From Nocardia shimofusensis NBRC 100134 (GTDB lineage: Bacteria > Actinomycetota > Actinomycetes > Mycobacteriales > Mycobacteriaceae), in the NCBI RefSeq assembly GCF_001613125.1, contig NZ_BDBT01000001.1:62001-126000 (forward strand): DNA of 64,000 nucleotides. The letters run 5' to 3'. A program made the position numbers and the translations under genes. Position 1 is the first letter of the stretch. The number at the start of each line of letters is the position of its first letter. Positions 37,630-45,258 of this stretch are shown one piece after another. The notes under the pieces were generated by a model. The model had not been told where the DNA came from, made no database searches, and saw only the letters and a program-made list of their open reading frames with translations.

Positions 37630-37834
37630 TGTCCGCACCTCCGACGTCGTCGTCGTCCGAAGGTCAGTATCCGCTACGGCGAGTCCACAGGAATCGGCTG
37701 GTGCCAGTTCGAGGCGCCGGCGCCGGGAGCGCCCGTGACTTGCGCAGTCGCCCTCGTCGGTCCCGCCGATCGGGCACCGGGCCGAGATGATGAGTGAGAG
37801 TTGATGTCCGACCGTACTGGCACCATCGACGTTC

Positions 37835-38338
37835 GTGACGATCCATGAACGGCCGATGCCGCCCCTGAACGCCGACGAGCGCGCCACGCTGGAATCGTGG
37901 CTCGACTTCTACCGCACAACGCTGGTGGTCAAGTGCCAGGGGCTCGACGATGCTCAATTGCGTACCGCCGCCGCGGCGCCTTCTCCGCTGACCTTGCTCG
38001 GCTTGGTTCAGCACATGGCCGAGGTCGAACGCAATTGGTTCCGCAGGGTCCTCACCGGGGAGTCCGCCCCGCCGATTCACGTCGGCACCGCCGGGCACAG
38101 TGGCGGTTTCGAGGTATCCGACCAATCGTCGTACGACACCGCCCTGACCATCTGGCAGGACGAGATCGCCCACGCCCGCCGTAATTGCGCCACCCGCCAG
38201 TTGGATGACACGAGTCCGTTCATGAATGACCAGGTGAGCCTGCGCTGGATCTACACGCACATGATCGCCGAGTACGCCCGCCACTGCGGCCACGCCGACC
38301 TCATCCGCGAACGCATCGACGGAACCACAGGCATCTGA
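37835..38338 (+). CDS. DinB-family (DUF664) protein
   Basis: 167-residue DinB-like four-helix-bundle protein: [40 protein letters not shown] and the C-terminal [25 protein letters not shown]. The three metal-binding His (QHM, IYTHM and RHCGH) are in family positions. In mycolata such proteins include mycothiol-dependent enzymes. The GTG start is divergent from the flavin fusion gene, with a 205-bp gap showing no feature. Its last 50 codon bases are duplicated 1.47 kb downstream, beyond the hipBA genes. Confidence 0.87.
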   Translation: MTIHERPMPPLNADERATLESWLDFYRTTLVVKCQGLDDAQLRTAAAAPSPLTLLGLVQHMAEVERNWFRRVLTGESAPPIHVGTAGHSGGFEVSDQSSYDTALTIWQDEIAHARRNCATRQLDDTSPFMNDQVSLRWIYTHMIAEYARHCGHADLIRERIDGTTGI

Positions 38339-38340
38339 AC
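38288..38340 (+). repeat. Direct repeat of the dinB 3' end, proximal copy
   Basis: The last 51 bp of the dinB gene plus 2 bp. It matches 39760-39812 at 50 of 53 positions, the first 36 bp being identical. The two copies bracket the hipBA genes exactly. Confidence 0.9.
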
Positions 38341-38343
38341 CGC

Positions 38344-39267
38344 TCAGGAAGGCTGACGCAGGTGGTCTCGGCGTTCCGCGATGAGCGCGGCAAGGCGCTT
38401 CGACCATTCTTCTTCGAACCCGATTTCGATGACGCGATCGATCCAGGGTTCGGCTGCCTCGATGATTCGATTCAGACTGCGATCGCAAGCACGTGCCGGA
38501 ACGCCCAGCCGCTCGGCAGCTTCGAGCCACCAGCGGCGATGCAGCTTGTTGTTTCGGCCGAAGAGTGACAGCGCCATCGGGTCTTTCCATGACAGGTACG
38601 GCTGTGTCGTCAGCAGGTCGTAAGCCGGGGTTACTTCCCAGATACCTCCCGGCGCTTGCCGAATCGACAAGTTCTTTCCGTGTAAGTCGCCGTTGCCGAT
38701 GAGATAGCTGAACGCCGCGATCTCGAGCATGTGCAGGACAGCCGACCGTCGCGAACCAGCCCCTGCCTGCACGGCCTCGGCGAGACCGATGATCGCCTCC
38801 TGCAGACTGATCCGATATTTCGAAGCCGGGTATCGATCGAGGACCTGACAAGCGTCTTCCTGAGCGAGACGGCGGACGCCACCGGGTCCGGGCACACGAT
38901 CGAACCGCTCGACGAACAGCGCGGTCTGGCCGTTGCGATCGGTCGCCAGGCGATGGTCTGGTACCCGAATGCCGCACGCCGCAGCCATGTCGAGAAAGAA
39001 GTTCTCGATCACCGCGAGCCGTGCCCCTTCGGGCAGGAGGCCGGCGAAGAATGCGGGAACTGATCCACCGGTCGACCGGAAAATGCCGTTGCGTTTCGGC
39101 AGCGTGAAAGCCACCTGTGGGGCGTCGGTGTCGGCGCGATAGGCCTCGGCGTACCGAAAGACGATGTCGTCTCGTTCGCGGCGCAAAGTACCCGCGAATC
39201 GACCCGATTTGTAGACATCGGCTTCTGCGATGTCGCGCATACGTTCCGGGTCAGGCCAGGCGACCAT
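38344..39267 (-). CDS. hipA: HipA-like toxin kinase with an internal deletion
   Basis: 307 residues; HipA proteins are usually 400-440. The N-terminal HipA subdomain (ADVYKSGRFAGTL, VPAFFAGLLPEGARLAVI) runs directly at residue 87/88 into ENFFLDMAAACGI, skipping about 100-115 residues that normally hold the Ser-containing ATP loop and the ATP-binding Lys. The C-lobe is intact: NGDLHGKNLSI (catalytic Asp194) and TPAYDLLTTQPYL (metal Asp217). The frame is open. By family knowledge the lost segment is needed for ATP binding, so kinase activity is doubtful. The ATG overlaps the hipB stop by 17 bp. Confidence 0.85.
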   Translation of the reverse strand: MVAWPDPERMRDIAEADVYKSGRFAGTLRRERDDIVFRYAEAYRADTDAPQVAFTLPKRNGIFRSTGGSVPAFFAGLLPEGARLAVIENFFLDMAAACGIRVPDHRLATDRNGQTALFVERFDRVPGPGGVRRLAQEDACQVLDRYPASKYRISLQEAIIGLAEAVQAGAGSRRSAVLHMLEIAAFSYLIGNGDLHGKNLSIRQAPGGIWEVTPAYDLLTTQPYLSWKDPMALSLFGRNNKLHRRWWLEAAERLGVPARACDRSLNRIIEAAEPWIDRVIEIGFEEEWSKRLAALIAERRDHLRQPS

Positions 39268-39568
39268 TCTTCACCCCGCTCTCAGGCCGCAGTTGGGCTG
39301 TCTGTCCGGGCAGTTCGACGGCCTTCCCGGTGGGAAGAGCGACCAGAGTCAGTCCAAGAGCATCGAGAATGCGGAGCGTCACGGTCAGCGTTGGAGAGCT
39401 CTTGCCGCCTTCGAGCGTGCGCACCGACGACAAACCGACATCGGCGAGATCGGCCACGTCCTGCTGCGTCAAACCGAGCGTTAAGCGTCTTTCGACGACA
39501 TAAGTGCCGAACTCGGACAGCGGTCCCGTCTCAGCATGTGTACGTCGACGTGGTTGAGGCCTGGTCAT
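39251..39568 (-). CDS. hipB: HipB-like Xre-family antitoxin
   Basis: 105 residues. The helix-turn-helix is GTYVVERRLTLGLTQQDVADLADVGLSSVRTLEGGKSSPT, followed by LRILDALGLTLVALPTG, the typical HipB dimer part. It precedes and overlaps hipA, the normal antitoxin-first order. AGGAG lies 7 nt before the ATG at 39568; the adjacent ATG at 39571 is also possible. Three evenly spaced palindromic sites upstream are its likely operators. Confidence 0.88.
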   Translation of the reverse strand: MTRPQPRRRTHAETGPLSEFGTYVVERRLTLGLTQQDVADLADVGLSSVRTLEGGKSSPTLTVTLRILDALGLTLVALPTGKAVELPGQTAQLRPESGVKNGRLA

Positions 39569-39578
39569 CATGACACTC

Positions 39579-39602
39579 CTATCGGTGCTGAAACAACGAT
39601 AA
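39579..39602. promoter_or_regulatory. HipB operator site 1
   Basis: CTATC - 14 nt - GATAA (24 bp), containing CAACGATAAC. It lies 10 bp upstream of the hipB start and differs by one base from the arms of sites 2 and 3. Confidence 0.6.
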
Positions 39603-39639
39603 CAGCGTTGCCGCACCCCAGAGAGTGCCAACCGCCTTC

Positions 39640-39663
39640 TTATCACTGATATGGCAACGATAA
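39640..39663. promoter_or_regulatory. HipB operator site 2
   Basis: TTATC - 14 nt - GATAA with CAACGATAAC at its right half, exactly 61 bp upstream of site 1 relative to hipB. Confidence 0.65.
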
Positions 39664-39700
39664 CTATGACACACCAGGACCGCCATAACCTAACCCAGGA

Positions 39701-39724
39701 TTATCGTCCGCATAGCAACGATAA
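39701..39724. promoter_or_regulatory. HipB operator site 3
   Basis: TTATCGT - 10 nt - ACGATAA, the most symmetrical of the three, exactly 61 bp beyond site 2. The regular spacing suggests looping or cooperative binding. Confidence 0.65.
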
Positions 39725-39759
39725 GCGTGCCGAACTCGCAGCCCAGCACTCCCGCCAAT

Positions 39760-39812
39760 GGCCACGCCGACCTCATCCGCGAACGCATCGACGGAGCCAC
39801 GGGCGTCTGAAC
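39760..39812 (+). pseudogene. Remnant or duplicate of the dinB 3' end, distal copy
   Basis: 53 bp matching the end of the dinB gene (38288-38340) with three substitutions. Read in the dinB frame it gives a [12 protein letters not shown]-type ending with Thr-to-Ala and Ile-to-Val changes plus one silent change, and keeps the stop codon. It is followed at once by a strong terminator hairpin. The rest of the 39572-39880 gap holds the hipBA operators and no gene. Confidence 0.8.
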
Positions 39813-39826
39813 GCTGACGAAAGAAC

Positions 39827-39852
39827 CCACCCGGCGCGGATACGCCGGGTGG
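39827..39852. terminator. Strong bidirectional hairpin terminator
   Basis: Perfect 10-bp stem CCACCCGGCG / CGCCGGGTGG with a 6-nt loop CGGATA. It lies 29 bp after the stop of the secreted-protein gene (minus strand) and 14 bp after the dinB 3'-end duplicate (plus strand). Confidence 0.75.
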
Positions 39853-39880
39853 ACTCGTTGTTCGGACTTGGTACGTCAGG

Positions 39881-40231
39881 TCAGCCCGTGATCTCCACCG
39901 TCGTTGTCGCGATCCCGCCGTTCGGGCACCAGGCCGAGACGGTGTGCGTGCCGACGGGGACGTTGTCGACGAAGACGTTCCCGGTGGGGGCGACCGGGAT
40001 GCTCTGCGTTTCGGGTGTGCCGTTGTAGGGGTCGATCGAGCAGGCATCGGCAGCGTCGCCGCCGAGCGGCGTGACGGTGACGACCATCCAGTTCGGGCCC
40101 GCTACGACGTCGACCGCCGGGGGCGGCGGCGGGGGCGGCAGTTCTTGCTCGTCCGCAAGCGCGGCACCCGCCATCAGCACGGGCCCCGCGAAGGCGACAG
40201 CGACGCTCAGCAGCGTCCTCGGCGCTTTCAT
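39881..40231 (-). CDS. Small secreted protein of unknown function
   Basis: 116 residues. A Sec signal peptide (MKAPRTLLSVAVAFAGPVLMAGAALA, probable cleavage at ALA-DE) is followed by an acidic/poly-Pro segment (seven consecutive Pro) and a ~75-residue beta-rich domain with two cysteines (DACSID, AWCPNGG) and a repeated VxVTP/VEITG-like strand pattern, resembling a small Ig-like or PEGA-type fold. I recognise no family. A hairpin terminator follows it. The 40232-40423 gap upstream shows nothing clear. Confidence 0.72.
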   Translation of the reverse strand: MKAPRTLLSVAVAFAGPVLMAGAALADEQELPPPPPPPAVDVVAGPNWMVVTVTPLGGDAADACSIDPYNGTPETQSIPVAPTGNVFVDNVPVGTHTVSAWCPNGGIATTTVEITG

Positions 40232-40423
40232 GGTGTTCCTCTCGTCATCCGACCTTGGTTCACCTACAGCGACGCGATGTTCTCACGTCTGATGTTCTGT
40301 GCCCGATTGAGAACCAGTCCAATCCGATTGCCGTTGACGATTTTTCGGTCACAGGTCGGCCGAACCTTTCCCGCTGGTCCCTGAGCCGCCGACAGGGCTC
40401 CTCGCGCGCACTCCTGGCAGACG

Positions 40424-41062
40424 TCAGCCGAGTTCCGCGGCCGATGTTGCGGCGAGTGCCGTGTGGAGGGTGGCGGCCCACTGGTGAACGATTTGCTTAC
40501 GCCGCTGCGAGTCGTCGGTCAGCACGTCGGCCAGGCCGAGACCACGGGCGAGGTCGAGGGTGGCCTGGACGAGGTGGTGGGTGACGGGGTCGGAGTCGTC
40601 GACTCGGAGGGCTTCCACGGCGCGGCGGTGGGAGGCTCGGCCGAAGTGGGCTTCCAGGGGGACGATGCGTTCGCGGAGGGCGGGGTCGGCGGCGGCGTGG
40701 GTCCAGACCTGGAGGGCCGCTTTGAACAAAGGGCTGGTACAGGATTCGACCAGACCGGTGACGACCGCCTCGGTGCGGGCGATGCCGTCGAGGTGTTCGG
40801 CGAGGGCTTCGGCTTCGCTGAGGGCTTGTTCGGTGCGGATGTCGAACATGTACTCGAGGGCGGCGGTGATGAGCTCTTCCCTGGTCGGGAAGTGATGCTG
40901 GGCCGCGCCACGGGAGACGCCCGCGCGTTCGGCGACCACCGAGACCGTGGCCGCGGCCCAGCCCATTTCGGCCAGGCAGTCGATGGTCGCCTCGAGCAGC
41001 CGCTGCCGGGTGGCCCGGCTGCGGTCCTGCTTGGGTTCGTGCGGTGTCGCCATGATGGTCAT
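40424..41062 (-). CDS. TetR regulator of the acyl-CoA carboxylase operon
   Basis: 212 residues from the ATG that overlaps the stop of the enoyl-CoA hydratase gene (ATGA); ATG 41053 is an alternative. The DNA-binding domain is TRQRLLEATIDCLAEMGWAAATVSVVAERAGVSRGAAQHHFPTREEL. It is the last gene of the seven-gene operon running from 49.8 kb, so it probably autoregulates the operon through the CAAGC...GCTTG palindrome upstream. The likely ligand is an acyl-CoA intermediate (inference). Confidence 0.9.
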   Translation of the reverse strand: MTIMATPHEPKQDRSRATRQRLLEATIDCLAEMGWAAATVSVVAERAGVSRGAAQHHFPTREELITAALEYMFDIRTEQALSEAEALAEHLDGIARTEAVVTGLVESCTSPLFKAALQVWTHAAADPALRERIVPLEAHFGRASHRRAVEALRVDDSDPVTHHLVQATLDLARGLGLADVLTDDSQRRKQIVHQWAATLHTALAATSAAELG

Positions 41063-41940
41063 TCTGCCCAGTGCGGCGGTCGGCGCTGCAGGAAGGCCGT
41101 CATGCCCTCGCGCACCTCCGTGGTCCCGAAGAAGGAGGCCGAGCGTTGCGCCAATTCCTCTGCGGAGCGGTCGAACTCGGCGAGGACGGCGGCGTTGACC
41201 AGCCGCTTCGCCTCGGCCAAGCCCTGCGGCGCGCCTTTGCGCAGTTCGGCGCACAGCCGGGCGACCTCGGCGGCGGGGTCGTCGGCGGTGACCGTGACCA
41301 GGCCGATCTGCTCGGCGACGGCGGCGTCGAACTTCTCGCCGGTCAGGTAGTAGCGGCTCGCCGCGCGGGGGTCCAGGCGCGGGAGCAGGGTCAGCGAGAT
41401 CATGAACGGGGCCAGGCCGATGCGCACTTCGGTGAGGGCGAAGGAGCTGGACGGCCCGGCCACGACCAGGTCGCAGGCGGCGACGATGCCCATGCCGCCC
41501 GCGCGGACATTGCCGTCGATCTGCGCGACGACCGGCTTGGGCAATTCCACCAGCCTGCGCAGGACGTCGATCATGGTCCTGGTCCGCTGGTCGGCGGCCA
41601 CGGCGGGATCGGCGTCGCTCGCCTCGGTGAGATCGGCGCCGGCGCAGAAGGTGTTGCCGGTGTGGGAGAGCACGATGCCGCGCACCGCCGGGTCGGCGGC
41701 CGCGTCGTCGAGACCGCGCAGCAGTTCGGCGACCAGCCGGGTCGACAGTGCGTTGCGGTTGTGCGGGGAGTCCAAGGTCAGGACCGCGAAACGGTCACGG
41801 ACCTCGTAGCGAACAAGCGGAGCCGCTTGCCCGGATACCCCGGCGCCGGACGCGGTCCCCGACGACGCGCCTTCGGGCGCTGTACCTTCGGACGCTGCGC
41901 CTTCGGACGCTGTGCCTTCGGACGGCCTGGCATCGGACAT
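41059..41940 (-). CDS. echA7: Enoyl-CoA hydratase/isomerase (EchA7-like)
   Basis: 293-residue crotonase-fold enzyme. The oxyanion-hole segments are NRNALS and NTFCAGADL; the second, with ACDLVVAG and GLAPFMISLTLLPRL, fits a crotonase, but the usual catalytic Glu pair is not obvious. The first ~40 residues are a low-complexity Ser/Glu/Gly/Ala extension with repeated SEGTA pentapeptides encoded by 15-bp tandem repeats. The symbol follows gene order in the M. tuberculosis Rv0971c-Rv0975c cluster. It should hydrate the unsaturated acyl-CoA made by the operon's dehydrogenases. Confidence 0.87.
   Translation of the reverse strand: MSDARPSEGTASEGAASEGTAPEGASSGTASGAGVSGQAAPLVRYEVRDRFAVLTLDSPHNRNALSTRLVAELLRGLDDAAADPAVRGIVLSHTGNTFCAGADLTEASDADPAVAADQRTRTMIDVLRRLVELPKPVVAQIDGNVRAGGMGIVAACDLVVAGPSSSFALTEVRIGLAPFMISLTLLPRLDPRAASRYYLTGEKFDAAVAEQIGLVTVTADDPAAEVARLCAELRKGAPQGLAEAKRLVNAAVLAEFDRSAEELAQRSASFFGTTEVREGMTAFLQRRPPHWAE
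41870..41926 (-). repeat. 15-bp tandem repeat in the 5' end of the hydratase gene
   Basis: About 3.7 copies of CCTTCGGACGCTGTG-like units (41870, 41885, 41900, 41915). Each adds five residues (SEGTA/SEGAA) in frame, so copy changes would alter only the length of the N-terminal extension. Confidence 0.85.
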
Positions 41941-41966
41941 CGTGCTCTCCTTCGAACGGGCGTCGA

Positions 41967-43127
41967 TCAGTACGAGCGCGGCAGACCGAGCGAGTGCTGG
42001 GCGACGAAGTTGAGGATCATCTCCCGGCTGACCGGCGCGATGCGGGCGATGCGGGCCGCGCCGAGCATGGCGGCCAGACCGTAGTCAGCGGTCAGGCCCG
42101 CGCCGCCGTGGGTCTGGATGGCCTGGTCGAGGGCATTGATGCTGACCTCGCCCGCGGCGTACTTGGCCATGTTCGCGGCCTCGGCGGCGCCCATCTCGTC
42201 CCCGGCGTCGTAGAGGGTGGCGGCCTTCTGCATCATCAGCTTGGCCTGCTCGAGTTCGATCTTCACCTTCGCCAGCGGATGCGAAATCCCCTGGTGCGCG
42301 CCGATCGGGGTCTTCCAGACGGTGCGTTCCTTGGCGTATTCGACGGCGCGGTCGATGGCGTAGCGGCCGACGCCGACGGCCATGGCGGCGCCCATGATGC
42401 GTTCGGGGTTCAGGCCCGCGAACAGCTGCATGAGCGCGGCGTCCTCCTTGCCGACCAGGGCGGTCGACGGCAGGCGGACGTCGTCGAGGAACAGGTTGTA
42501 CTGGTGGTCGGGCTCGATGATGTCCATCTCCTGCGCCACCTTGGTGAAGCCGGGGGCGTCGGTGGGGACGATGAACAGCGCGGGCTTGAGCTTGCCGGTC
42601 TTGTGATCCTCGGTGCGGGCGACGATCAACACGGCCTCGGCCTGGTCGACGCCGGAGATGAAGATCTTGCGACCGGTCAGCAGCCAGTCGTCGCCGTCGC
42701 GGCGGGCGGTGGTGGTGATCTGGTGCGAGTTGGAGCCCGCGTCGGGCTCGGTGATACCGAAGACCATCTTGGCCGAGCCGTCGGCGATCCGCGGCAGCCA
42801 GTTCTGCTTCTGCTCGTCGGTGCCGTAGCGGCTGATGATGGTGCCGCAGATGGCCGGCGAAACCACCATCAGCAGCAGGCCCGCGCCCTGGGCGGACAGC
42901 TCCTCCATGACCAGCGACAGCTCGTACATGCCCGCGCCACCGCCGCCGTATTCCTCGGGGATGTTCACGCCGAGGAAGCCGAGCGCGCCCGCCTCCTGCC
43001 ACAGTTCGGTGAGCGGTTCGCCCTTGCGCGCCTTGGGCAGTACGTAGTCGCGGTAGGTGTACTTGAGGGCCAGCTGGGCCACCGCAGCGCGCAGCGCCTT
43101 GCGTTCGTCGGTTTCGATGAAGCTCAT
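41967..43127 (-). CDS. fadE12: Acyl-CoA dehydrogenase (FadE12-like)
   Basis: 386-residue flavoprotein oxidising acyl-CoA to 2-enoyl-CoA. FAD-binding segment FGITEPDAGSNSH, the SGRKIFISGV-type strand, and the C-terminal QTHGGAGLTADYGLA match the family. The catalytic-Glu position should be in helix J near the end but I cannot assign it with certainty. It lies between the hydratase and biotin carboxylase genes, as in the M. tuberculosis cluster. Confidence 0.88.
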   Translation of the reverse strand: MSFIETDERKALRAAVAQLALKYTYRDYVLPKARKGEPLTELWQEAGALGFLGVNIPEEYGGGGAGMYELSLVMEELSAQGAGLLLMVVSPAICGTIISRYGTDEQKQNWLPRIADGSAKMVFGITEPDAGSNSHQITTTARRDGDDWLLTGRKIFISGVDQAEAVLIVARTEDHKTGKLKPALFIVPTDAPGFTKVAQEMDIIEPDHQYNLFLDDVRLPSTALVGKEDAALMQLFAGLNPERIMGAAMAVGVGRYAIDRAVEYAKERTVWKTPIGAHQGISHPLAKVKIELEQAKLMMQKAATLYDAGDEMGAAEAANMAKYAAGEVSINALDQAIQTHGGAGLTADYGLAAMLGAARIARIAPVSREMILNFVAQHSLGLPRSY

Positions 43128-43136
43128 GATGGGTCC

Positions 43137-45251
43137 TTACTTCTCGTCGATCGCGTCGTCGGGATCTACGACGGCCAGTACTACGCCGAGTTCGACCTGA
43201 CGGCCCACCTCGACGTTCAACGCGCTGAGCACGCCCGTGGCGGGCGCGGCGATGGTGTGCTCCATTTTCATGGCCTCCAGCCAGAGCACCGGCTGGCCCG
43301 CGCTCACCCGATCGCCCACGGCGGCGCCGAGCCGGATCACGGTTCCCGGCATGGGGGCCAGCAGGGAACCCGTGGCGAACTGGTCGGCGGGGTCGCTGAA
43401 GCGCGGCAGCCTGCGCACGCTCACCGGGCCGAGCGGAGAGTCGACGCAGACCAGGTCGCCGTAGCGGGCGATGTCGAAGGTCCGGCGCACGGGGCCGCGT
43501 GCGCCGGGCACGGACAGCACGACCCGGTCGGGCCCTGCCGAGACGACCTCGAGGCCGTCGTGTCCGTCGACCGTGACGCGGCCGCGGACATACCGGTAGT
43601 CGATGTCGTGGATACCGGTGCGGCGACTGTCGTAGGACTTGCGCTGCGGCTGCGAGGGCAGATTGCGCCAGCCGCTGGGGAATCCGCCGCCGGTGCGAGC
43701 GCTCGCGCGGTTGGCGGCGGCGTCGGCCAGCGCGGCGGCCACGACGGACAGGCGTTCATCGGCGGGCTCGGCCAGCGGGGCGGCGAGGGTGTCCAGGCCG
43801 TGGGTGGCGAAGAACGCCGTGTCGGTGTCGCCCGCCAGGAAGGCGGGGTGACGCAGGACGCGGACCAACAGGTCCCGGTTGGTGACCAAGCCGTGAACGT
43901 GTGCGCGCTGCAATGCCGAGGCCAGCAGTCGCGCTGCCTCCGTGCGGGTTTCGGCGAAGGCGATGACCTTGGCGAGCATCGGGTCGTAGTGCACGCCCAC
44001 CACGGAACCGTCGAGCACACCGGTGTCGAGGCGGATGCCCGTGCGGGTGAGGGGTTCGAATTCGGCTGCCACCTGTGGAATGTCGATGCGGTGCACCGTG
44101 CCGCTCTGCGGCTGCCAGTCGTGGGCGGGGTCCTCGGCGTAGAGGCGGACCTCGATGGAGTGACCGCGCATCGCCGGTGGCTCGGCGGGCAGCGGATCGC
44201 CCGCGGCCACCGCCAACTGGAGGCGGACCAGATCGACTCCGGTGGTGCATTCGGTGACCGGATGCTCCACCTGCAGGCGGGTGTTCATCTCCAGGAAGTA
44301 GAACTCGCCTGCCTCGTCGGCCAGGAATTCGACCGTGCCCGCGCCGGTGTAGCCGATCGCGGACGCGGCCAGCCGGGCGGCCTCGAACAGCCGGTCCCGC
44401 ATACCGGGGCGGTCGCCGCCGGAGGCGCCGGGAAAGCCGACGCCGTCGGTACGGTGCTCGGCAGAGGAGTCGATGCCGGGGGCCGTCGCGGAGTTGCGGG
44501 CCGCGTCGATGCGCTCGACCAGCGGCGAGGGTGCTTCCTCCACGACCTTCTGATGGCGGCGCTGGATCGAGCACTCCCGCTCCCCCAGCGCCCAGACGGT
44601 GCCGTGGGTGTCGGCCATGACCTGGACCTCGATGTGCCTGCCGGTCTCGAGATAACGCTCGCAGAACACGGTGGGGTCGCCGAAAGCGGATTCGGCCTCC
44701 CGGCGGGCGGCCTCGATCTGTTCGGGCAGCTCGGCCAGGTCGCGGACCACGCGCATGCCGCGACCGCCGCCGCCCGCCGAGGCCTTGATGAGCACCGGCA
44801 GGTGGGTCTCGGCGACCTCGGCGGGGTCCAGTTCCGGGAGAACAGGTACCCCCGCCGCGGCCATCAGCTTCTTGGCGGCGACTTTCGAACCCATCTCCTC
44901 GATGGCGGCCACCGGCGGGCCGATCCACGTCAGGCCCGCGTCGAGCACGGCGCGCGCGAATTCGGCGTTCTCGGAGAGGAATCCGTAGCCCGGGTGCACC
45001 GCGTCGGCACCGGCGGACAGCGCCGCCTCGATGATCAGCTCGCCGCGGAGATAGGTCTCGGCGGGAGTGTTGCCGGGCAGGCGGACGGCGGCGTCGGCGT
45101 CACCGACGTGCGGAGCCTGCGCATCGGCGTCGGAGTAGACCGCGACGGTGCCCAACCCCATCCGGCGACAGGTCGCGAAGACCCGCCGCGCGATCTCGCC
45201 GCGATTGGCCACCAGCACTGTGGAAATCGTCGCGTCCCGATCGGTTGTCAT
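43137..45251 (-). CDS. accA2: Acyl-CoA carboxylase alpha subunit: biotin carboxylase and biotin carrier
   Basis: 704 residues. N-terminal biotin carboxylase domain (VLVANRGEIARRVFATCRRMG, ATP loop KASAGGGGRGMR, GTVEFLADE, FLEMNTRLQVEHPVTE) and C-terminal biotinyl domain with EAMKMEH; the biotinylated Lys is residue 662. Between them lies the BT-like linker. It carboxylates biotin with bicarbonate and ATP, then passes CO2 to the beta subunit encoded just upstream. The symbol is by synteny. Spacing to the beta-subunit gene is 7 bp. Confidence 0.92.
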   Translation of the reverse strand: MTTDRDATISTVLVANRGEIARRVFATCRRMGLGTVAVYSDADAQAPHVGDADAAVRLPGNTPAETYLRGELIIEAALSAGADAVHPGYGFLSENAEFARAVLDAGLTWIGPPVAAIEEMGSKVAAKKLMAAAGVPVLPELDPAEVAETHLPVLIKASAGGGGRGMRVVRDLAELPEQIEAARREAESAFGDPTVFCERYLETGRHIEVQVMADTHGTVWALGERECSIQRRHQKVVEEAPSPLVERIDAARNSATAPGIDSSAEHRTDGVGFPGASGGDRPGMRDRLFEAARLAASAIGYTGAGTVEFLADEAGEFYFLEMNTRLQVEHPVTECTTGVDLVRLQLAVAAGDPLPAEPPAMRGHSIEVRLYAEDPAHDWQPQSGTVHRIDIPQVAAEFEPLTRTGIRLDTGVLDGSVVGVHYDPMLAKVIAFAETRTEAARLLASALQRAHVHGLVTNRDLLVRVLRHPAFLAGDTDTAFFATHGLDTLAAPLAEPADERLSVVAAALADAAANRASARTGGGFPSGWRNLPSQPQRKSYDSRRTGIHDIDYRYVRGRVTVDGHDGLEVVSAGPDRVVLSVPGARGPVRRTFDIARYGDLVCVDSPLGPVSVRRLPRFSDPADQFATGSLLAPMPGTVIRLGAAVGDRVSAGQPVLWLEAMKMEHTIAAPATGVLSALNVEVGRQVELGVVLAVVDPDDAIDEK

Positions 45252-45258
45252 GACAGCC

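Noticed and set aside
38344-39568. hipBA flanked by an insertion sequence
   Set aside because: No transposase, terminal inverted repeats or short target duplication; the flanking repeats come from the dinB coding end.
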